DNA of 64,000 bases from Chrysoperla carnea (lineage: Eukaryota; Arthropoda; Insecta; Neuroptera; Chrysopidae), in NCBI RefSeq assembly GCF_905475395.1, contig NC_058339.1, positions 11,168,001-11,232,000 on the forward strand, in the 5' to 3' direction. The notes below the pieces were generated by a model, which saw nothing but the letters and a program-made list of their open reading frames with translations, had not been told where the DNA came from and ran no database searches. The position numbers and the translations under genes were made by a program. Position 1 is the stretch's first letter. Every line of letters begins with the position of its first letter. Shown piece by piece: positions 39,501-45,674 of this stretch.

Positions 39501-42500
39501 ATTCGAGAATTAAGGTATTGTATTTGTTTTTTTATTGTTTTAACTTTTGATCAACTGTTTTATTCACTTAATATAATAATTTTTCTAAAAACTAACCTTT
39601 TTTTTTAATGGTGTGGTGCTTCCTTTATTTCCGCAGGTCTTCTTTGGCTGATACCTATTCTTTTATTTGTGAACAGTGAGTGATATTTTTTACTAACATT
39701 TTTCTTTTAAGAAGTATGCAGAATGTATTTTTTCTAATAAACATTTTTCCACTTCATCTCTTCTAAAATAATATTACAGTACAAATATTTTATTACATGA
39801 TATCCGCTCAAAATACCTATAAATTTAATATTTCCCATGTTTACGCAAGGATTCTAAGCTTTAACAAAATAATTTTTTTAGCAAAATATTTGAAGCACGA
39901 CCTTCTTAACATGGAGATCTGTAGGTCTTACATGGAAGACAATGAAACCTTCATTCATGTTATTTGCACTTCTACGAACTTACAGGGGATCAGCTTTAGA
40001 ATGTTTGGGTCCGAAACCTTGGATCCTTCAATCTCAAAGAAAATCCCAGCCGAGAGTAGGGATTCTGCGTTGGCGTCTGGCCTCTACAGAATCCTGCAGC
40101 TTCATTTGCTTAAAATAGCATCTCTTACTCTGGGGACAGGATCTTCTCAAGGAGGGCACTGAGTAGCCCCTTGGTCTAAGTGCTAGGCTATTATTATTAT
40201 TATTACGCATTGTCCTACAATAAAGTTTAACAACGCCTAATTAAATCAAGAAATAGGGGGGCCTAAAAAACACAAAAATACCTGATTAGTTTTGTTTTTT
40301 TAATTTCTTTCATAGGATTGAAAGTAGGTCATCTTCAGAACCCCTTTGGAAGTCGAATATGACCAACTTCAATATTTTAAATAAATAAGTAGAGACTCAA
40401 TTGTAGTTAGACACCAAAAAGAGACTGATTGCTTGTTTGTCTGCTGAAAATCCACAGTGAAAAGGGCCTTAATTATTGCATTCTTATATTCTTCTCGTTT
40501 CGCTTGCTTATCTTTAGCTACTTGACATTTTGAATAAAACAAATCCTAATTTTACAATGAGCTACACTAATAGGCTTAAAAAAACTCTTCCGTTTAGCGT
40601 AATATAGGAATCACTAATAACTTTTAACACAATTATAAATTCATGGGTTTCAAACATCTTATCTGACACTATTCATTGCTTTTATTTACATTCTGGATAT
40701 TTATAAAATTATTAATTTTAAATTTTTGACCATCGAAAATAAATTTGTTTTTTGTTTCAATATTTTAGTGAGGCAGGTCGATTATTATGCCCATTGTGTA
40801 CACGGCGAAATTGGCAACAACTTGAAAACGACTTGTGGCGATTAGAACAATGGCTTTTATTTGCTGAGAGTACACAAGAAAGTCAACATTCGGCTCCATC
40901 GAATATTGAACAACTTGAAGATGTCATACAAGATCATAGAGAATTTTTATTGAATTTGGATAGTCATAAAAGTATTGTTGTTTCATTAAATATTGTTGGA
41001 ACACATTTAGCAGATCATACTGAAGATACTGCAAGAGCCGATGATTTACGTTCAAGATTAGTGACTATTAACAAGCGATGGGATACCGTTTGCTTGAAAG
41101 CAGCTGCTTGGCAGACATTGTTACAAACAGCATTAATGAGTGTAAGTTTATGAGATATTATTATTTTACTAATAATAAATAAGGCTTTTTTCAAATCTTT
41201 ATACAATTTTGCTCCTCAAAGGATATCTTAAAAAGTCTTAAAAATCTTTAAAAATGATAAGTATTATAAATTAAGAAACTTGGTTTTATTTACAGAATCA
41301 CGAGTTCCATCAAACAATTGACGAATTATGTACATGGTTAGAAAAAACTGAAATCAGTATACGAGCATCAGAACCAGTTGACATAACAGCAGATACATCT
41401 GTGATTGATGCAAAATATGAAAAGTTTGTTGATTTACGTGCAGAATTAGAACGTTGTGAACCACGTGTGATGAGTTTACAAGAAGCTGCTGATCAATTAC
41501 TACGTCATTCTGAAGCACCAGATGGTGCAACTTTAATTCTAACAAGATTAACAGATTTACGTCTTCGATTACAATCACTTAGACGATTAACAGGCGTGTA
41601 TATATTAAAATTGGGTGCTGTACTTGGTAGAGATCCTAATGAAATTGGAATTACTTTAGCAACACCAGCTTCTAGTGTTGGAACTTCATTACATAGTTTA
41701 TCATATGATGTAAGTTTTTTTTAATTTAATTTACGCTGCACATACTTAAAAAAAAAAGTTTATTTCAGCGTACTTATATCAAAACGAGTAAAGACAATAA
41801 ATCAAAATCTCTCAGAATCCAAATTTTCAGAAAGTTGAACCAAAAGTCATCTGCTATAAGGAAAGAAGAAAGAGTTTCTTTAGTTGTTTTGATAAAAGTA
41901 CGTTTTTTTGTTAAAATTGAAAAACACCATAATTATATTCACTGCTGCTCAATTACACGTAATAGAATTTAAGTAAATTAATATTCGAACACTTTCTACT
42001 ATTTTGATGTAATTTAAATATATATATTTAGAATAAAATTCGATATTAAAAATTTAATTGCATGGTGATGAATATTACAGTCAAATTTGGTTAATACAAT
42101 CATGTATTTTTGAGAAAAATTTCATTCAAGTTTTTCTTAATAGAATTTAGATCTTTAGAATCAATCTCATGTTAATAAAAAATAAATTGTTTACGTTTTT
42201 AGTTCCTGATTAACCAATTTTGACTCTATAATCATTATTAAGATTTTTGTAATCATAAATTAATTAGAGATTGTGCAAAAGTTTGTATTGATATTTCCTA
42301 AAATTTCGATGTCACAACCAATGAAAGAAAATGTGATTCTAATAAAGATGGATGTTTTACTTCCAAAAAATTGCTAATAGATTTTTTATGAAGGCTATCA
42401 CGATCATTATTATAGTAGGAACATTGTTAAAAAGCAAACGTGCGTAAACCACGGGTCGTGCTAGTCCTCATAGTCAATCTACTATCTTTCAGTAGTTCCA

Positions 42501-43109
42501 ATTTAGACAACCAGATTACTTAACATTAATTTATCAGGAGAGTCAACACATTTGTTGCGCAATCTCTATCTTTGAGACAGTAAAATAAATAATTTGTATG
42601 CACAGTTAAAGTATGTATATGTATTTGCACTTATTTGCATTATTATTTTTTTCTTTTATACAGCTTCTGGATCAAGCAGCTGCCACTGGATTCGATACAG
42701 CTACTCAAAATGATCAGCACCAAAAGTAATTGTTTTTTTTATTTTTATTTAATATTTTTATTTATTTTATTCGTATAACGTAAAATCTAAATAAACACAA
42801 TAAGCGAAGCACATTCAAAATATTTCTAAATACTTATTGAATATGTATTAATAAAATCAATTTTTTTATTTCAATAGTGGCAGTACAGATGACGCTGAAA
42901 TTAACACATCCGTCTTACGTCGAGGTTACCGTTTCTTGGGACGTGTCGTTCGTGCATCACTTCCAATTCAAGCGCTGATGCTATTACTATTAGGTGTTGC
43001 CTCACTTGTGCCAACAGTCGAAGATGATTATTCATGTACATTAACAAATACATTATCTCGAAGTTTCGAGCCCGTTTTAAGATACAATAATGGGCCACCA
43101 CCTGTTTAG
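1..43109 (+). CDS. Msp300: Nesprin / muscle-specific protein 300 (KASH protein), 3' part of gene
   Basis: This multi-exon gene enters the window already open in frame and ends with a KASH domain at 43109. Nesprins sit in the outer nuclear membrane, bind SUN proteins in the perinuclear space and connect the nucleus to actin, microtubules and motors; fly Msp300 positions nuclei in muscle. Joining 1-3579, 5959-6066, 9210-9386, 10522-18852, 22621-22923, 35212-35469, 35588-37966, 38865-39514, 39637-39675, 40769-41141, 41296-41709, 42664-42725 and 42878-43109 gives an unbroken frame of about 5,630 residues. All borders are GT..AG and all phases match. The KASH tail identifies the family, and the long spectrin-repeat rod plus huge disordered Lys/Glu-rich arms fit the insect Msp300 type better than Klarsicht. 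The N-terminal calponin-homology domains expected of long isoforms would lie upstream. Exon joins are inferred, not tested against RNA. Confidence 0.92.
253..900 (+). repeat. Tandem repeat of about 150 bp (50 residues) inside the Msp300 coding sequence
   Basis: Four to five units follow one another. Each opens with a basic stretch like [15 protein letters not shown], continues with [12 protein letters not shown] and ends with an acidic stretch like VSDENVS. The third and fourth units are the closest to each other at DNA level, which suggests duplication within the exon. Unit length is not perfectly constant (about 48-51 residues). Seen directly in the sequence; function unknown. Confidence 0.85.
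3580..3606 (+). CDS. Msp300: Alternative C-terminus by intron read-through: CaaX-box tail (CILL)
   Basis: If the donor at 3580 is not used, translation continues VKSQCILL and stops at TGA 3604-3606. Together with the upstream HRKKK this makes a polybasic stretch followed by C-I-L-L, a textbook CaaX box. Leucine in the last position normally specifies geranylgeranylation, as in several Rho and Rap GTPases. A canonical AATAAA lies 375 bp downstream. The product would lack the whole spectrin rod and KASH domain yet could still be attached to membranes. The motif and frame are seen directly; use of this 3' end and prenylation are inferred. A CaaX-like tail could arise by chance in eight codons, but the adjoining basic cluster makes that less likely. 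Confidence 0.55.
   Translation: MKSQCILL
3981..3986 (+). terminator. Candidate poly(A) signal for the CaaX isoform
   Basis: AATAAA lies 375 bp after the read-through stop at 3606 and is followed by a T-rich stretch with TTTTATGTTT, as expected downstream of a cleavage site. It would make 1-3606 plus this UTR a composite terminal exon competing with the splice to 5959. In such AT-rich DNA the hexamer also occurs by chance, so confidence is modest. Confidence 0.4.
5130..5172 (+). repeat. tRNA-like SINE fragment (B box and T tail)
   Basis: GGGTTCGAGCCCTGG matches a Pol III B box / T-arm and is followed by a T-rich run. No complete cloverleaf can be folded, so this is a tRNA-derived SINE fragment or a decayed tRNA and not a working tRNA gene. 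Confidence 0.45.
5959..6066 (+). CDS. Msp300: Msp300 exon, 36 residues
   Basis: The exon is bordered by TTCTCAG|GATATT and CTTAAT|GTAAGT, with phase 0 at both ends. It encodes [17 protein letters not shown] and onward, a helical heptad-like segment that probably begins a spectrin-type repeat completed by the exons at 9210 and 10522. Confidence 0.85.
6116..6474. mobile_element. MITE with terminal inverted repeats GAGGCATGGAAAATG
   Basis: The two ends are inverted copies: GAGGCATGGAAAATGGGATA on the left and its complement, with one difference, on the right. This makes a 359-bp element only 50 bp after the exon at 5959-6066. There is no coding capacity and no clear target duplication, so I cannot assign a superfamily. 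The interior (near 6330) shares the phrase GCTCATAA..CG.GTGC.GACGG with 52030, so part of it recurs elsewhere in the window. Confidence 0.6.
6475..9209 (+). other. Msp300 intron, remainder
   Basis: AT-rich, low-complexity intron sequence up to the acceptor TTTTTTTTAAATTGTAG. I see no exon with coding character and no further clear element. Confidence 0.6.
9210..9386 (+). CDS. Msp300: Msp300 exon, 59 residues
   Basis: The acceptor is AAATTGTAG|AGTATT and the donor ATTAAG|GTAATT, with phase 0 at both ends. The product ([18 protein letters not shown], later [19 protein letters not shown]) is amphipathic helix typical of spectrin repeats. It continues the repeat started at 5959. Confidence 0.88.
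9590..9870 (+). repeat. Interspersed repeat family A, copy 1
   Basis: Hallmarks are CGGGTACGGAACC, CGCACTTGGAA, a CTCCATTAAATTACC block, AATCGGTTCATCCGTTTAGG, a CAGACAGACACACACA block and a final GAGGGTTAAAAA. The same string of motifs recurs at 10005, 23040, 33098 (inverted) and 63455. Similar sequence is widespread in insect genomes, possibly as LINE 3' ends; the class is not settled here. Confidence 0.65.
10005..10250 (+). repeat. Interspersed repeat family A, copy 2 (diverged)
   Basis: It shares GGATACG..ACCCTAAACTC.CACTTGAAAC, AATCGATTCATCCGTTTAG and the CAGACAGACACACACACA block with the other family A copies, but with many changes. It lies in the same orientation directly after copy 1. 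Confidence 0.5.
10522..18852 (+). CDS. Msp300: Msp300 giant exon, 2,777 residues: disordered LC8-motif arm plus spectrin repeats
   Basis: One 8,331-bp exon, with acceptor TTTTATAG|AATGCT and donor CTAGAG|GTAAGT, phase 0 at both ends. Residues 1-120 complete a spectrin-like repeat. Residues about 120-1,950 are disordered and rich in Glu, Lys, Pro, Ser, Thr and Gln. They include a strongly basic patch near residue 500 ([16 protein letters not shown]) followed by [17 protein letters not shown], several Lys runs, and a dense array of QT motifs (residues about 1,303-1,580). [16 protein letters not shown] motif lies near residue 1,770. From about 1,985 to the end there are roughly seven spectrin-type helical repeats with typical W and L positions ([29 protein letters not shown]). 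Third codon positions favour A and T. Confidence 0.92.
14430..15260 (+). other. Array of about 12 QT motifs, candidate multivalent LC8 (dynein light chain) binding region
   Basis: Within about 270 residues the motif [I/V/M/S/A]-Q-T occurs about 12 times: RIMQTSP, IQQTSP, FSQTSS, SMQTVS, SVQTIT, AMQTII, CAQTDT, SVQTTP, FIQTSP, YMQTSP, SIQTSP and SMQTTP. Earlier in the exon are ETQTGH (about 10996), RQIQTS (about 11100), GVQTSF (about 11173), AIQTRP (about 11236) and PTQTEK (about 12937). LC8 binds short strands centred on TQT or (I/V)Q(T/V) in disordered partners, often in arrays. The motifs are seen directly; LC8 binding is inferred. Confidence 0.55.
16123..16260 (+). repeat. Recent 69-bp tandem duplication in the coding sequence
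   Basis: Two 69-bp units in frame encode [10 protein letters not shown](Q/K)SIIVNE and onward. They differ at only a few bases, far fewer than the older 150-bp repeats of the first arm, so this is a younger in-frame expansion. Confidence 0.85.
19170..19600. repeat. Satellite-like tandem repeat, period about 312 bp
   Basis: The segment from 19174 (ACTAAAATTGATCCAAATAT) to 19287 recurs nearly unchanged at 19486-19598. A spacer between them includes the palindrome AAGGGGTACGTACCCCTT. The spacer phrase TCCAATTTTGATAAAAC also appears in the repeat at 28320, so both may belong to one satellite family. Confidence 0.7.
20668..20773 (+). other. Coding-like island of unknown identity in a Msp300 intron
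   Basis: After a possible acceptor (TATATTCTAG) a higher-GC stretch reads [17 protein letters not shown], then [19 protein letters not shown] and a stop. Composition differs sharply from the surrounding intron. The possible acceptor gives a phase that does not fit the phase-0 donor at 18852, so it is not simply an alternative end of the giant exon. It could be a gene-derived fragment in a repeat, or an exon used with partners I cannot see. I do not recognise the peptide. Confidence 0.3.
20876..21081. mobile_element. MITE, 206 bp, with perfect 8-bp target duplication (copy 1)
   Basis: It begins CATAGAGATAATACCA and ends with the exact complement. It is flanked on both sides by GTTCAAGT (20868-20875 and 21082-21089), a perfect 8-bp duplication. 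Eight-base duplications are typical of hAT and P-type transposons. A second, inverted copy lies at 34093-34280. There is no coding capacity. Confidence 0.85.
21090..22620 (+). other. Msp300 intron, remainder
   Basis: AT-rich sequence up to the acceptor TTTTTGCTTACAG. I see no coding signal or clear repeat here. The first part of this intron (18853-19169 and 19600-20667) is similarly plain. Confidence 0.55.
22621..22923 (+). CDS. Msp300: Msp300 exon, 101 residues, spectrin repeat
   Basis: The acceptor is TTGCTTACAG|GGATTG and the donor GTTAAG|GTAAGT, with phase 0 at both ends. It encodes about one spectrin repeat ([18 protein letters not shown], later [18 protein letters not shown]). It is followed by the largest intron of the window, 12.3 kb. 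Confidence 0.92.
23040..23375 (+). repeat. Interspersed repeat family A, copy 3
   Basis: It contains CGGGTACGGAACCCTAAACT, CGCACTTGAAACAT, the AATCGGTTCATCCGTTTAGG block and ends CAGGGGTTAAAAA. The first part is present twice in tandem (23068 and 23198), which suggests an internal duplication in the family. Confidence 0.65.
24234..24302 (+). ncRNA. Candidate 69-nt stem-loop, possible pre-miRNA or small palindromic MITE
   Basis: ATTCTAAGTGATAT pairs perfectly with ATATCACTTAGAAT. After a 2-nt mismatch CTATAA pairs with TTATAG, leaving a 25-nt loop. The paired arm is 22 nt, the usual miRNA duplex length. In repeat-rich AT DNA this may equally be the relic of a palindromic element. The hairpin is seen; any function is inferred. 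Confidence 0.25.
24640..24715 (+). repeat. tRNA-derived SINE fragment
   Basis: GGGATCGAGTCCCGG is a B box within a complementary stem (CGGGA/TCCCG). A weak A-box-like stretch (GTTGGTTATGTCC) precedes it and a T-rich tail follows. No acceptor-stem pairing is visible, so it is not a functional tRNA gene. Confidence 0.5.
25190..25480 (+). repeat. Interspersed repeat with GTGCGAGTCGGGCTCGCGCACG core
   Basis: The near-palindromic core GAGTCGGGCTCGCGCACGAA and the following GGCTCCGAACC resemble a sequence common in many insect genomes, from memory and not checked. It is far more GC-rich than its surroundings. Only this one copy is in the window, so the ends are approximate. Confidence 0.4.
27180..27595 (+). 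repeat. Interspersed repeat family B, copy 1 (most complete)
   Basis: Motifs in order: TGATGTTTACGAAAAAATG, GTTCTATCTCTAACGGTTTA, a purine/pyrimidine block with GGGTCCTACGGACC, CGATATCTTTTTTCGTTTTT, a GACGGACGGACGG tract, GGAAATGGACTAATT and a final CATATATACATGGTATA. The same order recurs in parts at 46860, 47600 and, inverted, at 59574 and 60336. Class unknown. Confidence 0.7.
28320..28765. repeat. Satellite-like tandem repeat, period about 317 bp
   Basis: A block starting AGCGAAAAATTGACATCAT (28326) and running through AAAATTAGTGGGTTCC and AATTCCAATAAGATCG recurs at 28643. The spacer contains ATGACGTCATCAAAATCC and TCCAATTTTGATAAACC. Period and the shared spacer phrase link it to the repeat at 19170. 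Confidence 0.65.
30100..30223 (+). promoter_or_regulatory. Possible internal promoter for a short Msp300 isoform
   Basis: TCAGTT at 30123, the arthropod initiator consensus, lies about 100 bp before the candidate first ATG. No clear TATA box at the right distance was seen. The call rests mostly on the small exon that follows. Confidence 0.2.
30224..30247 (+). CDS. Msp300: Candidate alternative first coding exon, 8 codons
   Basis: AAAATG begins a short frame MCTAEELK ending exactly at a good donor, AAG|GTAATT, in phase 0. The next acceptor (35212) is also phase 0, giving [18 protein letters not shown] and onward. With the downstream exons this would make a protein of about 1,475 residues with only spectrin repeats and KASH, like the short vertebrate nesprin isoforms. 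Nothing but the motif supports it, and an eight-codon frame next to a GT can occur by chance. Confidence 0.35.
30681..30722 (-). repeat. Short repeat shared with the intron at 38764
   Basis: The stretch with AAGCGGTACATTTTTAGACC is the reverse complement of 38764-38800, nearly identical over about 37 bp. Both lie in Msp300 introns and are probably ends of one mobile element whose bodies I could not align. Confidence 0.45.
32671..33097 (+). mobile_element. TTAA-target MITE family C, copy 3, right end lost
   Basis: It starts TTAA-GGATGTATGAGC like the copies at 59680 and 61170. It shares the later block CATCATCAAAGTTGAAAATA through TATGTCGTTTTTTGAGAT with them. It stops abruptly where an inverted family A copy begins, so the right terminus is missing. 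Part of the left half (32700-32880) does not match the other copies. Confidence 0.6.
33098..33400 (-). repeat. Interspersed repeat family A, copy 4 (inverted)
   Basis: It begins TTAACCCCCGAACC, the complement of the usual family end, then runs through GTCTGCCTCTCTGTATGTCT and GGGTTCCGTACCCGGAACAA. It abuts the broken TTAA-target MITE. Confidence 0.65.
34093..34280. mobile_element. MITE with CATAGAGATAATACC ends (copy 2, inverted relative to copy 1)
   Basis: It begins CATAGAGATAATACCA and ends TACTATCTCTATG. Interior blocks such as AGCTGTTTAGACA and ATAAGTGAATTTTTGACC are the reverse complement of copy 1 at 20876. The 8-bp flanks (ATCAAAAT and GACAAAAC) agree at only five positions, so this is an older insertion. 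Confidence 0.75.
35212..35469 (+). CDS. Msp300: Msp300 exon, 86 residues, spectrin repeat
   Basis: The acceptor is TATTATTCCAG|GTATGT and the donor CAAAAG|GTAATT, with phase 0 at both ends. It encodes [19 protein letters not shown] and onward, two helices of a spectrin repeat. A decoy acceptor (CCTCGCAG|GTATAAAC) lies 42 bp upstream, inside a short duplicated GGTATAAACACTCA motif. Confidence 0.92.
35588..37966 (+). CDS. Msp300: Msp300 exon, 793 residues, spectrin-repeat rod
   Basis: The acceptor is TTTTTTTACAG|ACTTTA and the donor GTTGAG|GTGAGT, with phase 0 at both ends. It encodes about seven spectrin-type repeats with regular aromatic and Leu positions ([54 protein letters not shown]). 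One further TQT ([11 protein letters not shown]) lies near the start. The intron before it is only 118 bp. Confidence 0.93.
37967..38864 (+). other. Msp300 intron, 898 bp, repeat-bearing
   Basis: The stretch 38170-38600 is less AT-rich (AGGCATCTCCAACACTGTTC, CAAGTGATCTGAAATTCGG) and looks like an old mobile element without coding frame. The block at 38764-38800 matches 30681-30722 in reverse. Confidence 0.45.
38865..39514 (+). CDS. Msp300: Msp300 exon, 216 residues plus two bases
   Basis: The acceptor is TTTTTACAG|AAATTA and the donor TTAAG|GTATTG. It enters in phase 0 and leaves two bases (AG) of a split codon. Spectrin-type helices ([17 protein letters not shown]) are followed by [17 protein letters not shown], which contains two further Q-V motifs of the LC8 type, and by more helices. 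Confidence 0.9.
39637..39675 (+). CDS. Msp300: Msp300 microexon, 39 nt, probable cassette exon
   Basis: A strong acceptor (CTTTATTTCCGCAG|GTCTTC) and a strong donor (GAACA|GTGAGT) bracket 39 nt. It enters and leaves with the same split-codon phase as the neighbouring exons, so inclusion adds 13 residues ([14 protein letters not shown]) and skipping keeps the frame. Vertebrate nesprins also have small in-frame cassette exons near their C-termini. The splice sites are seen; use of the exon is inferred. Confidence 0.65.
39880..40210 (+). mobile_element. 3' end of a non-LTR retrotransposon (decayed)
   Basis: The frame ending at 40162 reads [16 protein letters not shown], then [12 protein letters not shown]. 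This resembles the C-H-C type C-terminal region of non-LTR retrotransposon ORF2, where one Cys appears replaced by Met. It is followed by GCCCCTTGGTCTAAGTGCTA and a (TTA)n tail, as in elements ending in microsatellites. Only the last 100 or so codons remain. Clade not determined. Confidence 0.55.
40769..41141 (+). CDS. Msp300: Msp300 exon, 124 residues
   Basis: The acceptor is TCAATATTTTAG|TGAGGC and the donor ATGAGT|GTAAGT. It completes the split codon and leaves in phase 0. A CPLC motif ([15 protein letters not shown]) precedes a full spectrin repeat ([15 protein letters not shown], later [18 protein letters not shown]). Confidence 0.92.
41296..41709 (+). CDS. Msp300: Msp300 exon, 138 residues, last spectrin repeat
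   Basis: The acceptor is TTTATTTACAG|AATCAC and the donor TATGAT|GTAAGT, with phase 0 at both ends. It encodes the membrane-proximal spectrin repeat ([12 protein letters not shown], later [21 protein letters not shown]) and a linker [15 protein letters not shown]. Confidence 0.92.
41710..42663 (+). other. Msp300 intron, 954 bp
   Basis: AT-rich sequence. I see no exon, repeat or other feature in it. Confidence 0.6.
42664..42725 (+). CDS. Msp300: Msp300 exon, linker before KASH
   Basis: The acceptor is TTTTATACAG|CTTCTG and the donor CCAAAA|GTAATT. Its 62 bp leave two bases of a split codon completed at 42878. It encodes [19 protein letters not shown], a short polar linker. Confidence 0.85.
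42878..43109 (+). CDS. Msp300: Msp300 terminal exon: KASH domain
   Basis: The acceptor is TATTTCAATAG|TGGCAG and the stop is TAG at 43107-43109. After a basic juxtamembrane stretch ([13 protein letters not shown]) comes a single membrane segment ([17 protein letters not shown]). The perinuclear tail follows, with [18 protein letters not shown] and a final YNNGPPPV. The Cys lies 23 residues before the last residue, where nesprins form a disulfide with SUN, and the three prolines before the last residue fit the SUN pocket. This is a complete, canonical KASH domain that anchors the protein in the outer nuclear membrane. Confidence 0.97.
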
Positions 43110-45674
43110 TAAACACTTTTTTTTCGAATAATTCTTTTGTACCTTGTATACTTCAACATAATTCCATTTTAAAATAATTTTCAATTCTTCCGTCGTCAAT
43201 GTTTTTTTTAATATCGTTTTCTTTCAACGTTTTTTTTTTATTGGCTTTTCTTAGTCTTTGAGATGATTTTTTTTAGATTTAGTGATACTTAAACTCTAAA
43301 TAAATGTTCCTCCTGCTAATTCGTAAATAGTTTTATAAATAAATAATTTAAAACAAATGTGAAACTTAAAATAAAAATTCGTTTTCCGTTTTGATTCATA
43401 ATTATTCATTTATATAAATCGCGTAATTTCACATTTGTTTTAAATTTCTTTGTCGTGAATTCTAAGAAAAAAAAATGCAAAACAGCGAAGTAATTTTTTT
43501 TAAATTGGGATCAATCTAATTTTAATAAAGACGAGTCGAGAAAAATTTTTTTTTAAGAATGAATAAAAATAACGCACGAATTTTGAGATACTAAATCTTT
43601 TTCAATTTTCTTTAAAATACTCAATTAGACGACCGATAAGGTCTTAAATTTTTTATAAAATGTATAATGGCTTAAAAAAAAAGTGCATTAACGCCTTTTA
43701 AATATTTCAAAGCACAATTAATTTTTGTAATATTTTATATAGAAAAATATAATAAAAAAACCGTTGTTTTGCGAGTGATTCGATTGTGATTTTTTGAATG
43801 AAGATACCTAATTAAAAATATAAATTTTATATTATTTAATGGAGTGGAACACATAATTTAATATCAAATTTATAATTTTAATTATGTAAAATAAATCAAA
43901 AATAAAAATATTGTTTTCTAAAAATATATCTCTCTCCAAATTAAAATATCCAAGCTCTCCCATATTTTAATTTTCATTTTTTTAAATATATACTTTTCAA
44001 AACAAAAATATCTCTCCCAATGTTTTTTGTTTGAAAATTAAATTTAAAAATAAAGTAGAAAACAATGTTTTTATTTCCAAAAAAAAAAAAAATGATTGCC
44101 TTATATTTAAAATTTTTTTTTTTTTTGTTTAATTTTTATTAATATGTATAAGTCCGATTGGTCCAGGTGCTATTATTATATTATATTATTTGTTATATAA
44201 TCGTTAATTTTTTCATAAATATATATTATATAAATAGATTATTATCAAAATATCCGCTAGAAATGGTGGAAATATAAAAAAAAATATCTAATAAATGTAG
44301 TACGCTTTTGTTAACCAATTTTATCTCCCTGAATTCGCTTAATATATTTATAAGGGACAAAGTATGATGTAAAACTGTATGAGATTTTGTTTTTTTGATA
44401 AAGATAAAATCTTATCCATTATTACCGCGATGTATATGAAATATATATTAATATATAATTGTATCAAATACTGTCCTTGATTTCAAACAAAAATTTATTT
44501 ATGTTATCGAAGGAATGTTTTATATTATACAAAAAATTTATAATTTTAGAAAAAAAAATGTTTTATTTTAGATTTTTTTTTGTGTTTCAAATTATCTAAA
44601 AACAGATGCACAATATATTGTCGAAACAAATAATTAATTAAAAATTGCAATTAATTTAGTAATTTAATAATTGTTTTTATATTTTAATTTATCCTTCAAT
44701 TTACAAATTTCCTTTTCATTTTCCTTTAATTAATAATTTTCCATTCATATGGTACACTTTTTCATGGAATCGCCCAAATGATATTTACTTCGACTTCTCT
44801 GATTCTAGAAAACATCGATAAATTATAATGATTACATCATTCCAATTCAAACATTGTTGTAGATATTTTTTCGAACATTTCACAAGAAATATATCTTTTA
44901 ACCATTTCCTCAGAAAATGTTTCATTAGACTTGGCGTAATTCGGATTAACATTTTGATTGTCTTTTATATCAATTCCACCGGATATTTTTCAAAATATTG
45001 CTTACGTATTATTTATTCGATCAAAGTATAACAGTTTTTCTTATATTTTTTTCTAGATACAATCAAAGTTAATAAAACATGAAAGTTCAATCAATAATCG
45101 ATAAAAATAAAAACTGAAAATAATGTGGAAGGAGATTAGATATAACAAGGAGCTTTAGTTTTAACATGATATGAAATATACCAAAAAGCCTTATAATTAT
45201 GATAAAATGCACAAGGTTGGCCTTTGATTTAATTTATTATTTCATTTTTCTTAATCTGTAATTATGCTAAGAAATGAAAGTTCAATGTTTGCTATTATTA
45301 GTCTATTTTTAACCAAGTCTGTAGTCATAATAGATTAAATGTGCCTTCGTTTTAAACTAACTTAGGCTCCATTTTTAGCAGCCTAAGTTGCGATATTTGG
45401 AGTCTAAATAAGTAAGCCAAATTTTTCATATATCATAACTGGTCAATGACTTTAATTAATTGGTCAGCAATCAGGACATTTCTGTTAGCAATAATAACAT
45501 TCATTAGTGGTCTATAAACTTAATACTAGTCTGTGGGTGTATAAGCAACTACTATCGGCTTTAATGTATTCGATATAATTCTTTATGGTTATGTTTTTAA
45601 AATGTCAAAACAAATAGAACTTTTGTCAAAATGTTAACCACATAACATTTGTTTTTTAATAAAATTATAACAAA
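43110..45674 (+). other. Msp300 3' UTR and intergenic region
   Basis: A very AT-rich 3' UTR follows the stop, with several AATAAA hexamers and homopolymer runs near 44090-44120. Its end is uncertain. After about 44700 the sequence is intergenic up to the MPLKIP-like gene. I see no gene here. Confidence 0.55.
43299..43304 (+). terminator. First candidate poly(A) signal of the KASH isoform
   Basis: AATAAA lies 190 bp after the KASH stop; more copies follow within the next kilobase (for example near 43340). Long AT-rich UTRs usually offer several sites, so which is used cannot be decided from sequence. Confidence 0.4.
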
